NCBI GenBank assembly: GCA_032718475.1
Contig: JAUCBJ010000788.1
Location: 124,001 to 188,000, forward strand
Direction: 5' to 3'
Length of the DNA: 64,000 nt
Source: Nemertoderma westbladi
Lineage: Eukaryota; Xenacoelomorpha; Nemertodermatida; Nemertodermatidae
The notes under the pieces were generated by a model, which worked only from the letters and a program-made list of their open reading frames with translations, was not told where the DNA came from and did not search any database. How positions within the stretch are numbered: the first letter of the stretch is position 1; every line of letters begins with the position of its first letter. This document shows positions 32,823 through 43,865 of the stretch, one piece after another. The translations under genes were made by a program, and so were the position numbers.

Positions 32823-34194
32823 ATCTTCGCAACCTTAACCTTGCAGATGACTTTCGCAGTTCGCATAAAGAGATTGGTGTTCTCATTGGGGCAGATTTGT
32901 ACAACAATCTTGTTGATGCTGGAAATGTCCGCAAGGGGCATCTATAAGTGATCAGCCTGTTGCTACAAACTCTGTCTTTGGTTGGTTGTTAACAGGACCA
33001 ATAGAAGAATCCGAAAATATGTCGACAGAAAATACACCTTAGTTGCTAGCAATGATACCTGTGATTGTGCAAGAGAATTAACAAAGATTCTCAAGACATT
33101 TTGGGAATTGGAATTAGCTGGAGTTTCAACTCCTGATCATGTTCATAGCAATTTTTGTAAGGAAATCATGTTTGAAAATGGGCGATACTCAATAAACTTG
33201 CCATGGAAAGACAATGTAGCGCCACTTCAAAATCATTACTCACTTTCACTTGGACGTTTCCAATCATTGGTTAAACGTTTCTTACGCAACCCCACACGTT
33301 ATCATCGTTACAGTGAGGTTCTGAGTGACTACTGTTAACGCGGTTTTTTTGAAGAAGTTAATGACCCAAGTGAATCATGTGGCATCACTCATTATATCTC
33401 TCATCATTGTGTTATAAGGGAAGATCACAACACAACAAAGCTGCGAATAGTATTTGATGGTTGTGCCAGAGACTCAAAACAAGATTTATCACTCAATGTC
33501 ACATTGTATACTGGCCCTTCTCTGGTATCAAATATTGTTTCGATTATGATTCGCTTTCGCTTGTATCAGTATGTACTGTTGGCAGATATTGAAAAAGCAT
33601 TTCTTATGGTTTCAGTAAACTCTGAACATCGTGATGCTTTAAGGTTTTTATGGATGCAGAATCCTTTAGATCAAGCCAATGATACTGTCAAGGTTTATCG
33701 GTGGTGCAGAGTTCCATTTGGATTAAACCCATCCCCTTTCTTATTACATGGTACTGTTAGTCATCATTTATCTGAGGAAAACAAATCACCACATGTCAAT
33801 GATGCTCCTAGTACTGCAATCAATGTACTAGGCAATGATTTGTATGTTCACAACTTGCAAACAGGGGCAGACACAGTCAACAAAATATTATCATTGTATT
33901 ATTATACAAAGACTATGCTCTTGAGAGGTGGATTTAATCTTAGGTCCTGGGAATCAAATTCTCTCCCAGCAAAACACATTATACATGAGTGTGAACAATC
34001 GATTGATAGCGTCCACAAGCCACCTCAAGTCCCAATAAATTCACTTTCCTCCCATTCGTTTACACTCAATCAAATGAACACTGACAATAGCTACATAAAG
34101 GTATTCGGCATTGAGTGGTCACCAATGCAAGATGATTTCAAATACTCATTTAGATATATCCTTCAGTTAATTGACACACTCCCACCTACAGTAC
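32823..34194 (+). pseudogene. Element C protease end and reverse transcriptase, degenerate
   Basis: It starts with the second ATCTT copy and resumes the interrupted protease (IGVLIGADLYNNLVD, VFGWLLTGP). After stops and frame changes come the linker (LKTFWELELAGV) and RT: KLRIVFDGCARDS, LLADIEKAFLMV, CRVPFGLNPSPFLL. The catalytic YVDD reads LYVHN, so the polymerase is dead. The C-terminal RT stretch (GGFNLRSWESNS, FGIEWSP) is followed by the TIR insertion at 34195. Confidence 0.88.
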
Positions 34195-35198
34195 CGCTTT
34201 CAAATAACGTCGTATTGGATCCTAATAGGATCCTATTAGGATCCAAGTCACTGATTCACTACTATTGGAGTTAGGATTTAATTGGAAATGAAATTTAGCC
34301 CAAATTCCAGACTTGGAGGCACTTAGGATTTGACTTGGATTTCATTAGGAATTTACTTGGAAATCGGCGCTTACTTTGATGGCTGGAAGGTGGACTGACT
34401 CAGACTATGCTTGTGCTGGTCCACTTCTTCTCTATCCTGTCAATCATTAAGTTGTATAGAATGGAGTAGACTCAGCCAAAAGTTTGCGTAGTGTTCAGTT
34501 CTTTACATTGAGGTATGGTTGTCGATGGAAGATTACACTCCTACTGTACCTTGTATTGCCAGCCTCTGACATAAATAATATTTAAAATATAAACTCTAAT
34601 AGATGAAATCCACACATCCGCACATAGTTAACGTCCGTAGGCTGCTGCTGGTGGGCTCTGGAATAATTTAAAATCGTATTGAACTTACAAATAAATGTAG
34701 GATCACACACTGTATTTATTACTATTGAACATATTTTGAGTAATAAAGAGTAAAACACGATGCTTGTGTAATTATTAATAGAATAAATATTAGTTTATTT
34801 CATAATTAGACAGGGGCTAAAACTGGGCGACTAAATAAATGTATGTTATCCACGGGAAATTTTCATTCCAATATAACAAGTTCCGTATTTAAACATAACA
34901 CCCACAAAGCACATTACACTCTCCAAGCAGATTCCGCAACATGTCACAATCCGTATCGCTACCACTACGAAAAATAAAGCGGACAAAGTAAGCGGATAAA
35001 GTAGACAAAGCGGCTCTCTTTACTACTTTCAGCTATCCCGGGAGGTTGATTGACAAGACACTTCTAAGCTTTGATATTTAGCCGCTCTAGGTAGACTTAC
35101 ATTAGGCAAATTCCAAGTGATTTCCTAAAGGCTATTTATTTCCTATTAGGATCCTATTAGGATCCTATTAGGATCCAATAGGACGTTATTTGAAAGCG
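34195..35198. mobile_element. 1-kb terminal-inverted-repeat element inserted in element C
   Basis: The ends are inverted copies. The left begins CGCTTTCAAATAACGTCGTA and continues with repeats of GGATCCTAATAGGATCC. The right ends with the reverse complement (GGATCCAATAGGACGTTATT, TGAAAGCG). No ORF inside. It separates RT from the Peptidase_A17 part of element C. No clear target duplication was found, so the superfamily is open. Confidence 0.85.
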
Positions 35199-35446
35199 TT
35201 ACTATACTAAACGTAGTATACTCAAGATAACTGGCCGCATCTTTGATCCAATGGTTTTTTTTAGCCCCATTGTCACCCAGTTAAAGGTATTATTTCAAGA
35301 ACTTATTGAATTCAACTGGGACAGTGTATTGTCACCAGATTTAAACAAAAGGTGGAAATCTTTCATTTAAAACCTGGCATCATTAAATGATATTACCATT
35401 CCAAGGATTTACTTTCCAGATTCAAATGCATTTGTTTCTCATTTAG
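35199..35446 (+). pseudogene. Element C, Peptidase_A17 region (first part)
   Basis: The frame reads TGRIFDPMVFFSPIVTQLK, a hallmark of BEL/Pao pol after RT, then FNWDSVLSPDL, a stop, and ITIPRIYFPDSNAF. It is cut off by the LINE insertion and continues at 37663. Confidence 0.85.
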
Positions 35447-37660
35447 TATTATTATTATTATTATTCCTTTGGTACCCATAGTGATTGCACGAATGGGGAA
35501 GTCTCTTTCTCTACACAAGGTAGGGACTTATAATTAAGGAAATTATATGTAAAGGTGTCTACAGTATTTCACCGGTAACCAACAAAATTAAACACTATAT
35601 CATCGCTAAAGTACGCGACGATATTAGTAAATGTCTACATACATAACCGGTAAATAATTAAAATATAAAAAATGCAGCGTCGCCAGATTGAAAGTTTGTT
35701 TTCCTTTACAGTACGCAGTTGTGATAGTTCCGGTGTGAGCCATTGCACGTCGTTACCACGGTATGTTTGTTTATTACTTACAGTTTTATACTTAATTGGT
35801 GCGTGTTTGTTTAAAATTGTTTCTAACTGATTTTCAAAGAAATTAATTTTTGTATTCGTATCATTTTCATTATATAAGGGATCCCAATTTATTTGTGAAA
35901 TATCAAATAGAAATTTAGATTCGGAAAAAATTGAAAAGTCCCTATAGGATATTTTTTCGTTAATTTTTAATTTGGAATTAATTTTCAGGTTCAAAGAGGT
36001 AAGCGTGTACTCATGGTCTGAGAAATCACAGAAGAAGACCAGACTTTCAATGATGTGTGCGCTGGGGATATTTGACAGTACTAAATCTATTAATGTTTCA
36101 GATGATTTTGTGTAACGAGTAGGTATAGTGTTGTTTAATGATTTTATGTCGTATGTATTTAGTATTTCGTGGATATCGCGTGTAGTTTTATTTTTTGTGT
36201 CTAATAAGTTAATGTTGAAATCACCTTGTAAGATAATACTATGATTTGGTTCGAGCAATAGTGCGTTTTCTATTTCGCTACTTATTTCATCTAAGTATTT
36301 GATTTTTGCACGTGGAGGTCTATATACTGTAGAGATTAGTAAGTTATCTACTTCTACCCAGATAGACTCGATGCTGCTGTTCTTTTCTTTTATATCAGTA
36401 CGTAGTTTACTGTTCATTGTATCGGGGACATATATCATTACACCTCCACCACGACGCTTTTTTCTGTCAAGTCTGTATGTTTTAAATCCAGCAATATGTA
36501 AAGCTGAGTCTGGTATGTTTCTCTTAAGCCAGGTTTCACTAACTGATGCAATAACATTCCTCGACCCCAGCAAGACCTCTTTAAACTCATCTATATTCTT
36601 AAAGAGACTGCGAGCGTTTATATGGATACATTTTAGGTGATCCGGATGGTCTTTTATATAGTTTTTTATATCTGTAATAGAGTTAGGTAATTTAGATTTG
36701 CTATCTGGAAAATAAAAATTTGGTAAATTATTAATATTTATTTTAGTCTTATGTTTATTTTTTTGGTAGTTTCGTTTCGGTCCTGGGTTGGGGTGTACGG
36801 TACCTGAGATTATGAGTAACATATGCACAGTGAGAGCGATTATGTTGAGTATGTCAAGGACGGAGGAACGATAAATGTTAAAGGCTTGAATAGTTGCATA
36901 AAATATTAGAGTCATCTTATTTCTAAGTTGTTTGCTTTTTGTTGATATATGCCATTTTGTACTTTGTTTTACATAAATTAAATTTCCATTAGTAATTAAA
37001 TAGATGAATAGTGTTTGTAAAATGGGGTATTGTGGAAAACGAGGTTTACGGTTAAAGCCTGGAAGTTTGTAGAGTGAAAGTGATGATATAGTAGTCAGTA
37101 TAACTAATGTAGGATTAATAGTAAAGAGAGTTATCAGGGTGGTACTCAATACACCTGAGTATAAATTCAATGAGATAGGAAATAACACAAGACACACTAA
37201 CAGTACAATACTCACGATGCGGGAGATAAGGCGCCATTTAGTTTTCTTAATTAATTTATGTTTGGCGAAGTTTGACCTTACACGCCACCAGTGTATGGAA
37301 TGAGTTTGCTGGTATATATAATCGATTACGATAATTACCGGTAAATAAAGTAAACTCACGAAAAATATGATCCCGTGTAATATAAGGGATATAATAAAGT
37401 AGTTGCAATATATTATTAGTAAAAACAATAATCTCTTAAATATTGAGGTTTGGGACATAATATATCCAATTGGCAGAAGCCAGACTGTCGGACAGATAAA
37501 AATTATACCGTTTATATCGACCTGGTTAGGCAAATATGTGAATAATGAATTAACGGTAAAAGTTAGCATACTGGTTCTAATATTAGTATTAAGGACATCA
37601 CTAAGATTCATCAATAATATTAGCCATACTGTGAAATTCAATCTGGGTAGTGCAAAAAAC
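35447..37660 (-). mobile_element. Internally deleted LINE inserted in element C
   Basis: It lies in reverse orientation inside the RNase H region of element C. At the plus-strand left end is (ATT)n, which on the minus strand is an (AAT)n 3' tail. The endonuclease ORF is followed at once by 3' untranslated-like sequence. The reverse transcriptase is missing, so this is an internally deleted, non-autonomous copy. The right boundary is near 37660, where element C coding resumes. Confidence 0.75.
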
Positions 37661-37704
37661 TTATAAAGTAGAGTATGGAGAGTTACATGCATTCGGGGAT
37701 GCAT
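35635..37704 (-). CDS. LINE ORF: multi-membrane N-terminus, NPGP motif, apurinic-type endonuclease
   Basis: A single frame of 689 codons. The first roughly 14 codons are antisense element C sequence, so the real start is probably a Met near residue 32. Residues about 20-300 are very hydrophobic, with six or so membrane-like stretches (for example ILQTLFIYLITNG and IVSIVLLVCLVLFPISL). At 304-309 is HPNPGP, resembling the 2A peptide end but lacking the usual D-x-E-x before NPGP. An EEP endonuclease follows: HINARSL, SETWL, GGGVMIYV, TVYRPP, GDFNINLLD, LIDLVLSNIP and FSDHEYT supply the N, E, Y, D/N, D and H catalytic motifs. It ends just where RT should begin. The domain order (without RT) resembles CR1/L2-type LINEs. 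A host gene is excluded by the tail and insertion context. Confidence 0.85.
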   Translation of the reverse strand: MHPRMHVTLHTLLYKFFALPRLNFTVWLILLMNLSDVLNTNIRTSMLTFTVNSLFTYLPNQVDINGIIFICPTVWLLPIGYIMSQTSIFKRLLFLLIIYCNYFIISLILHGIIFFVSLLYLPVIIVIDYIYQQTHSIHWWRVRSNFAKHKLIKKTKWRLISRIVSIVLLVCLVLFPISLNLYSGVLSTTLITLFTINPTLVILTTISSLSLYKLPGFNRKPRFPQYPILQTLFIYLITNGNLIYVKQSTKWHISTKSKQLRNKMTLIFYATIQAFNIYRSSVLDILNIIALTVHMLLIISGTVHPNPGPKRNYQKNKHKTKININNLPNFYFPDSKSKLPNSITDIKNYIKDHPDHLKCIHINARSLFKNIDEFKEVLLGSRNVIASVSETWLKRNIPDSALHIAGFKTYRLDRKKRRGGGVMIYVPDTMNSKLRTDIKEKNSSIESIWVEVDNLLISTVYRPPRAKIKYLDEISSEIENALLLEPNHSIILQGDFNINLLDTKNKTTRDIHEILNTYDIKSLNNTIPTRYTKSSETLIDLVLSNIPSAHIIESLVFFCDFSDHEYTLTSLNLKINSKLKINEKISYRDFSIFSESKFLFDISQINWDPLYNENDTNTKINFFENQLETILNKHAPIKYKTVSNKQTYRGNDVQWLTPELSQLRTVKENKLSIWRRCIFYILIIYRLCM

Positions 37705-38271
37705 CTAAAAAGGCATATGCAGCATGTATTTACTTGTGTTTGCGGAAACCAAATCAAACTAGTGGTTGCAAAGTCTCGTGTCGCACCTTTGAAGGAACAA
37801 TCTTCATCGAAGTCTTCATCTAAGCCCCCATCAATGCCCCGTCTAGAACTATTGGCTGCAGTTTTGGCAGCTCGCTTGCTGAACACAGTTCTTGATTCTT
37901 TGCTACCACTGAAACTCACGCCTAAGTTTTTTTGTTGGTCTGACTCTCAAAATGTAATTTGTTGTATTCGCAATACAACCAAGGAGTTCAAACCATTTAT
38001 CGAAAATAAGGTCCGCGAAATCCGATCCTTAACTCAACCAAATATTTGGAATCATGTTCCTGGAACTAGTAATACAGCAGATGTGGCAACTCGTCCAATT
38101 TCACACGAAAAATTTCGTGATTGTAGTATGTGGTGGTATGGCCCATCATGGATACTAAACCCAGTTTCTGAATGGCCTTCCACTAATAAGATAGAAATAC
38201 AAGAACAACATCTACTTCAAACAACACTAGTTGTTGCAACAAACGACATTATAGAACCTACAAAACCATAA
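37663..38271 (+). pseudogene. Element C RNase H region (second part)
   Basis: It resumes with EYGELHAFGDASKKAYAAC, the expected continuation of the split pol. It then has LELLAAVLAARLL, FFCWSDSQNVI, HVPGTSNTADVATRP and MWWYGPSWI. A frame shift separates the two parts. Confidence 0.88.
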
Positions 38272-38280
38272 ATTAATTCA

Positions 38281-39670
38281 GTGATAAATTCAGAGAAGTT
38301 CAACTCTTACATGAAACTACTTCGCTGTACATGCTATGTAATTCGATTTATTAATAATTTGAAGTCAAAGGTTAAGGGTATAATACTAAAGAAACATATG
38401 GCCCAATAACCACATCTGAAATTCGATCTTTCGAGAAACTTTGGATTCGAGAAAATCAATCTATCGAATTTAAGACTAAACTAATCTACATGAAATCAAA
38501 AGAAGGGAAACGTCCATCTCTTCTAAATAGTCTAAAGTTATTCTTGGATAAAGATGATATTCTGCGGTATGAAACTCGTCTTCAAAATGCTCAATTGAAA
38601 TATGATCAGATATTTCCTATTATTTTGCCCAAAAATTCACACCTTAGCTCATTAATCATCAGTGATGCTCACAATCAAGTTATTCATGGTGGTGTTCAAG
38701 ATACTCTAATACAACTACGGACACGTTTCTGGATACCACAGGGTAGACAACGTGTTAAGTCAATTTTGCTTCGCTGCGTACCTTGTAGAAGGATACAAGG
38801 ATACCCTTACAGACTACCTCAAGTTCCACCCCTGCCTCCATTTCGTGTTGATCAGTCATATCCATTCGCCAATGTTGGAATTGACATGGCTGGTCTACTT
38901 TATGTAAAGTCAGAAGTGTCTACTGACAGTACGTGGAAGGTTTACATTTGCCTTTATACATGCCCCAGCACAAGAGCAATTCATCTGAATTTACTTAACA
39001 ATCTCACAAGTGAAACATTCATAAATTCGTTGAGGCAATTCATAGCTCGAAGAGGAGTCCAAATTCGCAATTTAATGTGGCTTTAGCCCCATGGTGGGGA
39101 GGCCTGTGGGAAAGGCTTGTTCAGTCAACCAAGAAATGTCTCCGCAAAGTCATTGGACGTGCCATTTTGTCATCTGATGATCTGAGAACAATCCGTAGAA
39201 GTCGAAGGAGTTCTCAATTCAACACCACTTACCTATGTCGACACTGAAGATAACGTTGACATATTAACTCCAACTCATCTTCTTTGTGGCCGTCGCCTAG
39301 GTTCACTACCTGATGAGACTGAAGTATCTGAACAATTGAGTGCAACTCAAAACAGTCGTAGACAATCTTACAAACTACGAAAGAGTTTGATAGCTCAATT
39401 TTGGAAATCTTGGTTAGATGAATATCATTGTTTCATGAAAAGTCAACATTGGACTAACACTAAAGACAACAAATCCAATATCAAGATTGGAGATATTGTT
39501 ATTATACATCAAGCTCAAAACCTCGTGCTTTCTGGAAGTTTGGTCGGATAGCAAAACTTATCCATGGCCGAGATGAGCGTGTCCGTGCAGCTGATGTCAC
39601 AGTAGGACTAAAAAAGGTCGGAAACCATATTATACAGCGACCAATAAGTATACTATATCCCCTTGAAGTT
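38281..39670 (+). pseudogene. Element C integrase and C-terminal domain, degenerate
   Basis: The main open frame (38490-39086) has the H2C2 site (HNQVIHGGVQ...CVPCRRIQG) and the first core Asp in NVGIDMAG, then STRAIHLNLL. The segment holding the second Asp is deleted. After 39086 another frame has PWWGGLWERLVQ with the third catalytic Glu. 39336-39551 matches the DUF5641-like end (AQFWKSWLDEY, IKIGDIVII). Confidence 0.88.
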
Positions 39671-39870
39671 CAATCATAAAATGCAGGTGGATTAGTACTA
39701 AAAATGTTGAACTCAGAACCAAATGCACTACCTACTTAGACATGTTTGTTATTAATATTGATTGATATATTTCATAGTTTATACAGTATAATTTTAGAAT
39801 ACCATTACATAGTGGAATATAATTATTTTTTGCATATTGTCAAACTCATGTATGAATATTACATATTCAT

Positions 39871-39880
39871 GGTGGGGAGA
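39871..39880 (+). promoter_or_regulatory. Polypurine tract of element C
   Basis: GGTGGGGAGA immediately precedes TGTTGGAGATTT, a typical BEL/Pao 3' LTR start. Confidence 0.7.
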
Positions 39881-39946
39881 TGTTGGAGATTTATATTAGC
39901 TTTTATAAACATTCTTCCGTAGTTTTTCGAAACATTATAATATCAT

Positions 39947-39977
<31 letters not shown>

Positions 39978-40384
39978 TTGCTTTTGCCACAAGTAAAATA
40001 CAATCATGACCGATGGTAATAAATATATACCTGGGACACGGAATTTACACCAATAGCCCCCCCCCCCCCCCCCCTCAATATATTACCACGTTATAAACAG
40101 TATATTATGTAAATTTGAATTGCTCTATTGTTTTGTACAAATCCCCTGTTCCTGTTATATGTTAACTCTTTTTATGACATTTCTGGAGAGCATAATATTA
40201 TAGAAGTTATATGGAAGAATATACTGTATATATATATATATACAGTATATTTAGAAGAATAGTTCTGCAAAGAATTTAATTTACCCAAACTGTATATTAT
40301 TTGATAAAGTTACTGATAAATTTATTTTCTGATTACAATGGTGCTTGTTGTTTAATTATCGTTATATTAACTAAGGAAATCAAA
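39881..40384 (+). repeat. Element C 3' LTR (right end uncertain)
   Basis: It starts TGTTGGAGATTTATATTAGC after the polypurine tract. It contains a G homopolymer (about 39960-39977), a C homopolymer (about 40058-40073) and AT-rich sequence. The LTR end is not definable because no 5' copy was found. The sequence changes to a LINE tail near 40385. Confidence 0.6.
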
Positions 40385-40960
40385 GGCATGGGTAGCTCTA
40401 TCAAAAATGGATACCATCTGGAAATCAGATCTCTCCAGGCACCTGAAGACTAAAGTTCTTTCGAGCCACAGTGGAAAGGGTACTTTATACGGGGGTGAGA
40501 CCTGGACACTGACTAAATCACTTGAACAACGAATTGATGGTTGCTACACAAGACTACTAAGGGCAGCCCTAAACATCAGCTGGAGACAACACATGACAAA
40601 CGCCGAGCTTTATGGTACAATACTACAGTACATGTATCAACCACCCTCCGTGAACGCAGATTAAGATTCAGTGGGCACTGCTGGCAAAGTAAAGACGAGG
40701 TCATACCAGATCTACTTCTCTGGCAACCAACTCATGGAAAGCGTAGTCGTGGACGACCGGCCATAACATATATAGATCAACTTGAAAGGGATACTGAACT
40801 TGGGAGAAACGAAATTGCGACAACTATGGAGAATCGGGAAGCCTGGAAGGATCTCATTTCCACTGTCCGAGTTCGCTCGACCTAGTAGTAGTAGTAGAAT
40901 CGGGAAGCCTGGAAGGATCTCATTTCCACTGTCCGAGTTCGTTCGACCTAAAGTAGTAGT
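40385..40960 (+). mobile_element. LINE fragment, RT C-terminal end
   Basis: The same LINE family as 745-1391, on the plus strand: KAWVALSKMDTIWKSDLS, GETWTLTKSLEQRIDG, ERRLRFSGHCW and LLLWQPTHG with RGRP. A frameshift lies near 40640. The 3' end is duplicated: a segment of about 60 bp with GAATCGGGAAGCCTGGAAGG occurs twice, each copy followed by a (TAG/GTA)n tail, as if two 3' ends were joined. Confidence 0.85.
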
Positions 40961-41874
40961 AGTACTGTATATTAACTTATGTAATTGTCGTTATATTAAA
41001 ATCATTTTACTTTGCAACAGGCCTCTTCAATGGTGACTTCGAAAATGTCGAAGTCTGTTGTGAGTTCTTTGGAAAAGGCACGTTTAATGATACAGGTTAT
41101 TTCGGTTTACAGTTTTGTGTGCGATTAGTTTTTGTTATACTGTACACAACCCCTGACCTAACCTCGAAACATAATGGGCCTATTATACGACATTTTTGCG
41201 ATACTTTCGGCCCACCGGCCTTCCTCAGACTTCAAGACATGAAGCAAAGAAAATAATAAAATGTGTAAAATTATAAATCGAATTCTGTCTTAAAGGTTGT
41301 CAACAAGAATAAAAACTACAGTAAAGTTCATTTTGTTAATTTAGGCATCAGCTTATATTTTTGCCCATAACTTCGCGAGTTTTCATCGTATCGACCTGAT
41401 TTTGGGCTTGTTCTGTTTGGGATATGAATATTTTATTCAAATTCACCTAAAATTTTATGATTTTATTAAGTTTTCTCATTCAAAACGCTGTGAAAAAAAT
41501 ACAACTTTATTAAATTTATGTTTCAACATTCTAGATTTTCCAATCTAATAGAGCAATAATAATTATTCTTGGTTTCAAAAATATATCAATTTAAGGGTTT
41601 TTATGCGGCATTGCAATAATTACGTCTCAAATGCACCCAAATCGTTGTTTTTCTGTAATTATTTTTATAGGAATCGATTAATGTTTAGTAAGGTGTGATG
41701 ATATAATTATATCAGATATTTATTGTTTTTTTATTTGGTCTGTTGCTATGGCAACATGGACTGTAATGTCACCCGAATGTGTACAATATGACGGGAAGTA
41801 TCACCATGCTACAACTGAGCTGTAGTGATATTTTCAAATAATTACAAATATGAAAGCAAATAGTTGAGTAAAGG
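40961..41874. other. AT-rich spacer, no gene seen
   Basis: No domain or repeat structure recognised on either strand. Confidence 0.5.
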
Positions 41875-42049
41875 CAGAGGCGTAGCGACCGCGTCTGGCG
41901 CCCAGGGGAATGAAGCTGAGATGGCGCCCCCCTGTATCACAGTATCACCTGTATCACAATCCCTGACTTTTCACTGATTTGTCTTATTTTTACAAGAATA
42001 CCCTGGTGAGTGCGCCCGGGGGAACATTCCCCCCCTCGCTACGCCTCTG
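41875..42049. mobile_element. hAT-type MITE with 8-bp target duplication
   Basis: It begins CAGAGGCGTAGCGA and ends TCGCTACGCCTCTG. Direct 8-bp copies AGTAAAGG flank it at 41867-41874 and 42050-42057. CAGAG-like ends and 8-bp duplications are typical of hAT elements. A one-ended relative (TCGCTACGCCTCTAG) lies near 53738-53752. Confidence 0.88.
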
Positions 42050-42057
42050 AGTAAAGG

Positions 42058-42789
42058 ACACGAATTCTCCACTTAAACTTACTATTTTGATACTTGCGTA
42101 AATTACTCGGGTCCAAATAAATTGGCCTGTGTCTGCGACATTGGACGCTATTTGATTTTATATTGCCTTAATGTGTTTCCAAGATGTTATATAAGTTGTG
42201 TGATGGAATTGTGGTGGAGTTGTGTGAAACATTTGAAGCCCAAAAAAAGGCATTAAATCAAAAATGCAGAGGTGGCATCCAGCCTAGCTGGATTCGCCAT
42301 GTCTTGAAGTACAAAAATCAGGTGGATGCCAACCATTAACAAAAAATGCCATCTAAACTTAATTTTAGGAGGTTGGCATGTAGACTATTAATATTAATTA
42401 CTTCCACTTTTAAACTAATGAATGTGAATAACCCGAGAATATTGGATGATCAATAGGAAGCATGTGGATAAATATATAACTATTATAATAATCTTAAACA
42501 ATGAGTTTAATAGATGCCACAGCACTATTCGTGCTGTTTATTATAATATATATAACTGCACAGGGCACCTGATACATGGGGGATACAATATGGAACTCCA
42601 AAAACACATTTACAGTTGGGAACTCCAGCGCCGAAAAAAATAATGATTGTCTAAATGGTTGTAAAGTAAGGATAACAGTGATTGTATTATTATATTAATT
42701 TACAGAAATTGAAAAGATATAGAAAATAAAATATATATGGGAAAATAGATAGATTTTTTATTTCAAGTCTGGACTGAGATAAAAGTAGT
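42058..42789. other. AT-rich spacer, no gene seen
   Basis: No recognisable coding region or clear repeat. Confidence 0.45.
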
Positions 42790-43669
42790 TTACGAAATTT
42801 GTATTCGGTCGGGATTATGTGGAAGTACCCATTTTGTTCTAAGTTCTCTGTAAGCCGGACATATCAATAAAAAATGTAGTTCATCTTCGATTGCCCCTGA
42901 ATTACAAACCCAACACCAAGATCTCAAAACCCGACACAAAGATCTCCAAACCCGACAACAAGATCTCCAACACCGACCAAGATCTCTCCGAAGCCGCTTG
43001 TTGTTCACACCGTCGCGTCCAACCTCAATCTGCAAACCGTGACTAGTACACCAAGCGAGCAAGGGCCAACTTTAAAGGCCATGATACACCACAGGAGCGG
43101 CGAGCGGCAGCGGCGAGCGGCCGCGGCAAGCGGACACTTTTAAAAATAGAACACATAAATATTTTCTATGGGTGATGATACACCACAAATGGCTGCTGCC
43201 GCTCGCCGCTCCTATAGTGTATCATACTAAAAGTCGCCGCTCACATCATATAGAGAAAAAAGTGCCTTCTTTGCTTTCATTGCCAGCGCCTTCTGCGCTA
43301 CAACAAAATTTCCGGAGGAGGGATAACTCATCCCTAGATATGTGTATGAAGTTACAACTTTTTAAGTTTAACCCTTGTACTGTAAGTCCACTTATCAGCT
43401 ACTGAAGTGGAATCACCTCTTCGGAAAATTACGATATTAGTTTTATCTAATTTGACTGTCAGCGCCCGGTAGTCAGCATAGTGTCCGAGTGTATCAAAAG
43501 CATATTGTAGACTCTCTCTGGGTATTGCAACCAAGACAACGTCGTCAGCGTATAAAGATTTTTCTAAAATGACCCCCCCCCCCTCCCCGGACCAGATAGT
43601 TTTAAAACCATAAGTACTGGTAAATGACCCAGTGTCCTGTACCATATGTAATATTGAATTATTAATCAA
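42790..43669 (-). mobile_element. LINE reverse-transcriptase remnant
   Basis: On the minus strand, 43600-43400 has KSLYADDVVLVAIPRESLQ (the YADD catalytic motif) and LTVKLDKTNIVIFRRG. 42990-42790 has CNSGAIEDELHFLLICPAYR, the zinc-like end of many LINE ORFs. The piece before it contains several 18-20 bp tandem copies (CCAACACCAAGATCT, CCAAACCCGACAACA). A MITE at 43081-43225 is inserted between the two parts. It lies just downstream of the deiodinase 3' end, in the same orientation. Confidence 0.85.
43081..43225. mobile_element. MITE with about 31-bp GC-rich inverted ends
   Basis: The left end ATGATACACCACAGGAGCGG and right end CTATAGTGTATCAT form an inverted repeat. The GAGCGGCGAGCGGCAGC core is also repeated in the left half. 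No coding capacity. Confidence 0.85.
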
Positions 43670-43736
43670 GAATATATAAATAATTGCAACATAATTTTAT
43701 CCACTGTATTATAATTATACTTTGAGATACTTTATA

Positions 43737-43783
43737 TCAACAATCGCTTTGTTTTTAATAAAACTTTATAGAGATTGTATCAT
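43737..43783 (-). ncRNA. Candidate SECIS element of the deiodinase mRNA
   Basis: On the minus strand, ATGA is followed by 12 nt, then AA, then 26 nt, then TGAT. ACAATC after the first motif pairs perfectly with GATTGT before the second. This fits the SECIS layout (AUGA / AA apical / NGAN quartet with spacings in the usual range). It lies about 80 nt after the stop codon, where eukaryotic SECIS elements sit. The upper stem beyond the 6 bp is imperfect, so the exact fold is uncertain. Confidence 0.6.
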
Positions 43784-43865
43784 TAACGCAACAAAAGAAA
43801 TATAATTATTTCAGTGAATGAAATTATAACATACAAATAAAGTCACTAAGTAGATAACTGATCGA

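Noticed and set aside
34620-34640. CGTCCGTAGGCTGCTG shared with 16340-16356
   Set aside because: The match does not extend on either side and is about as long as chance would give in 64 kb.
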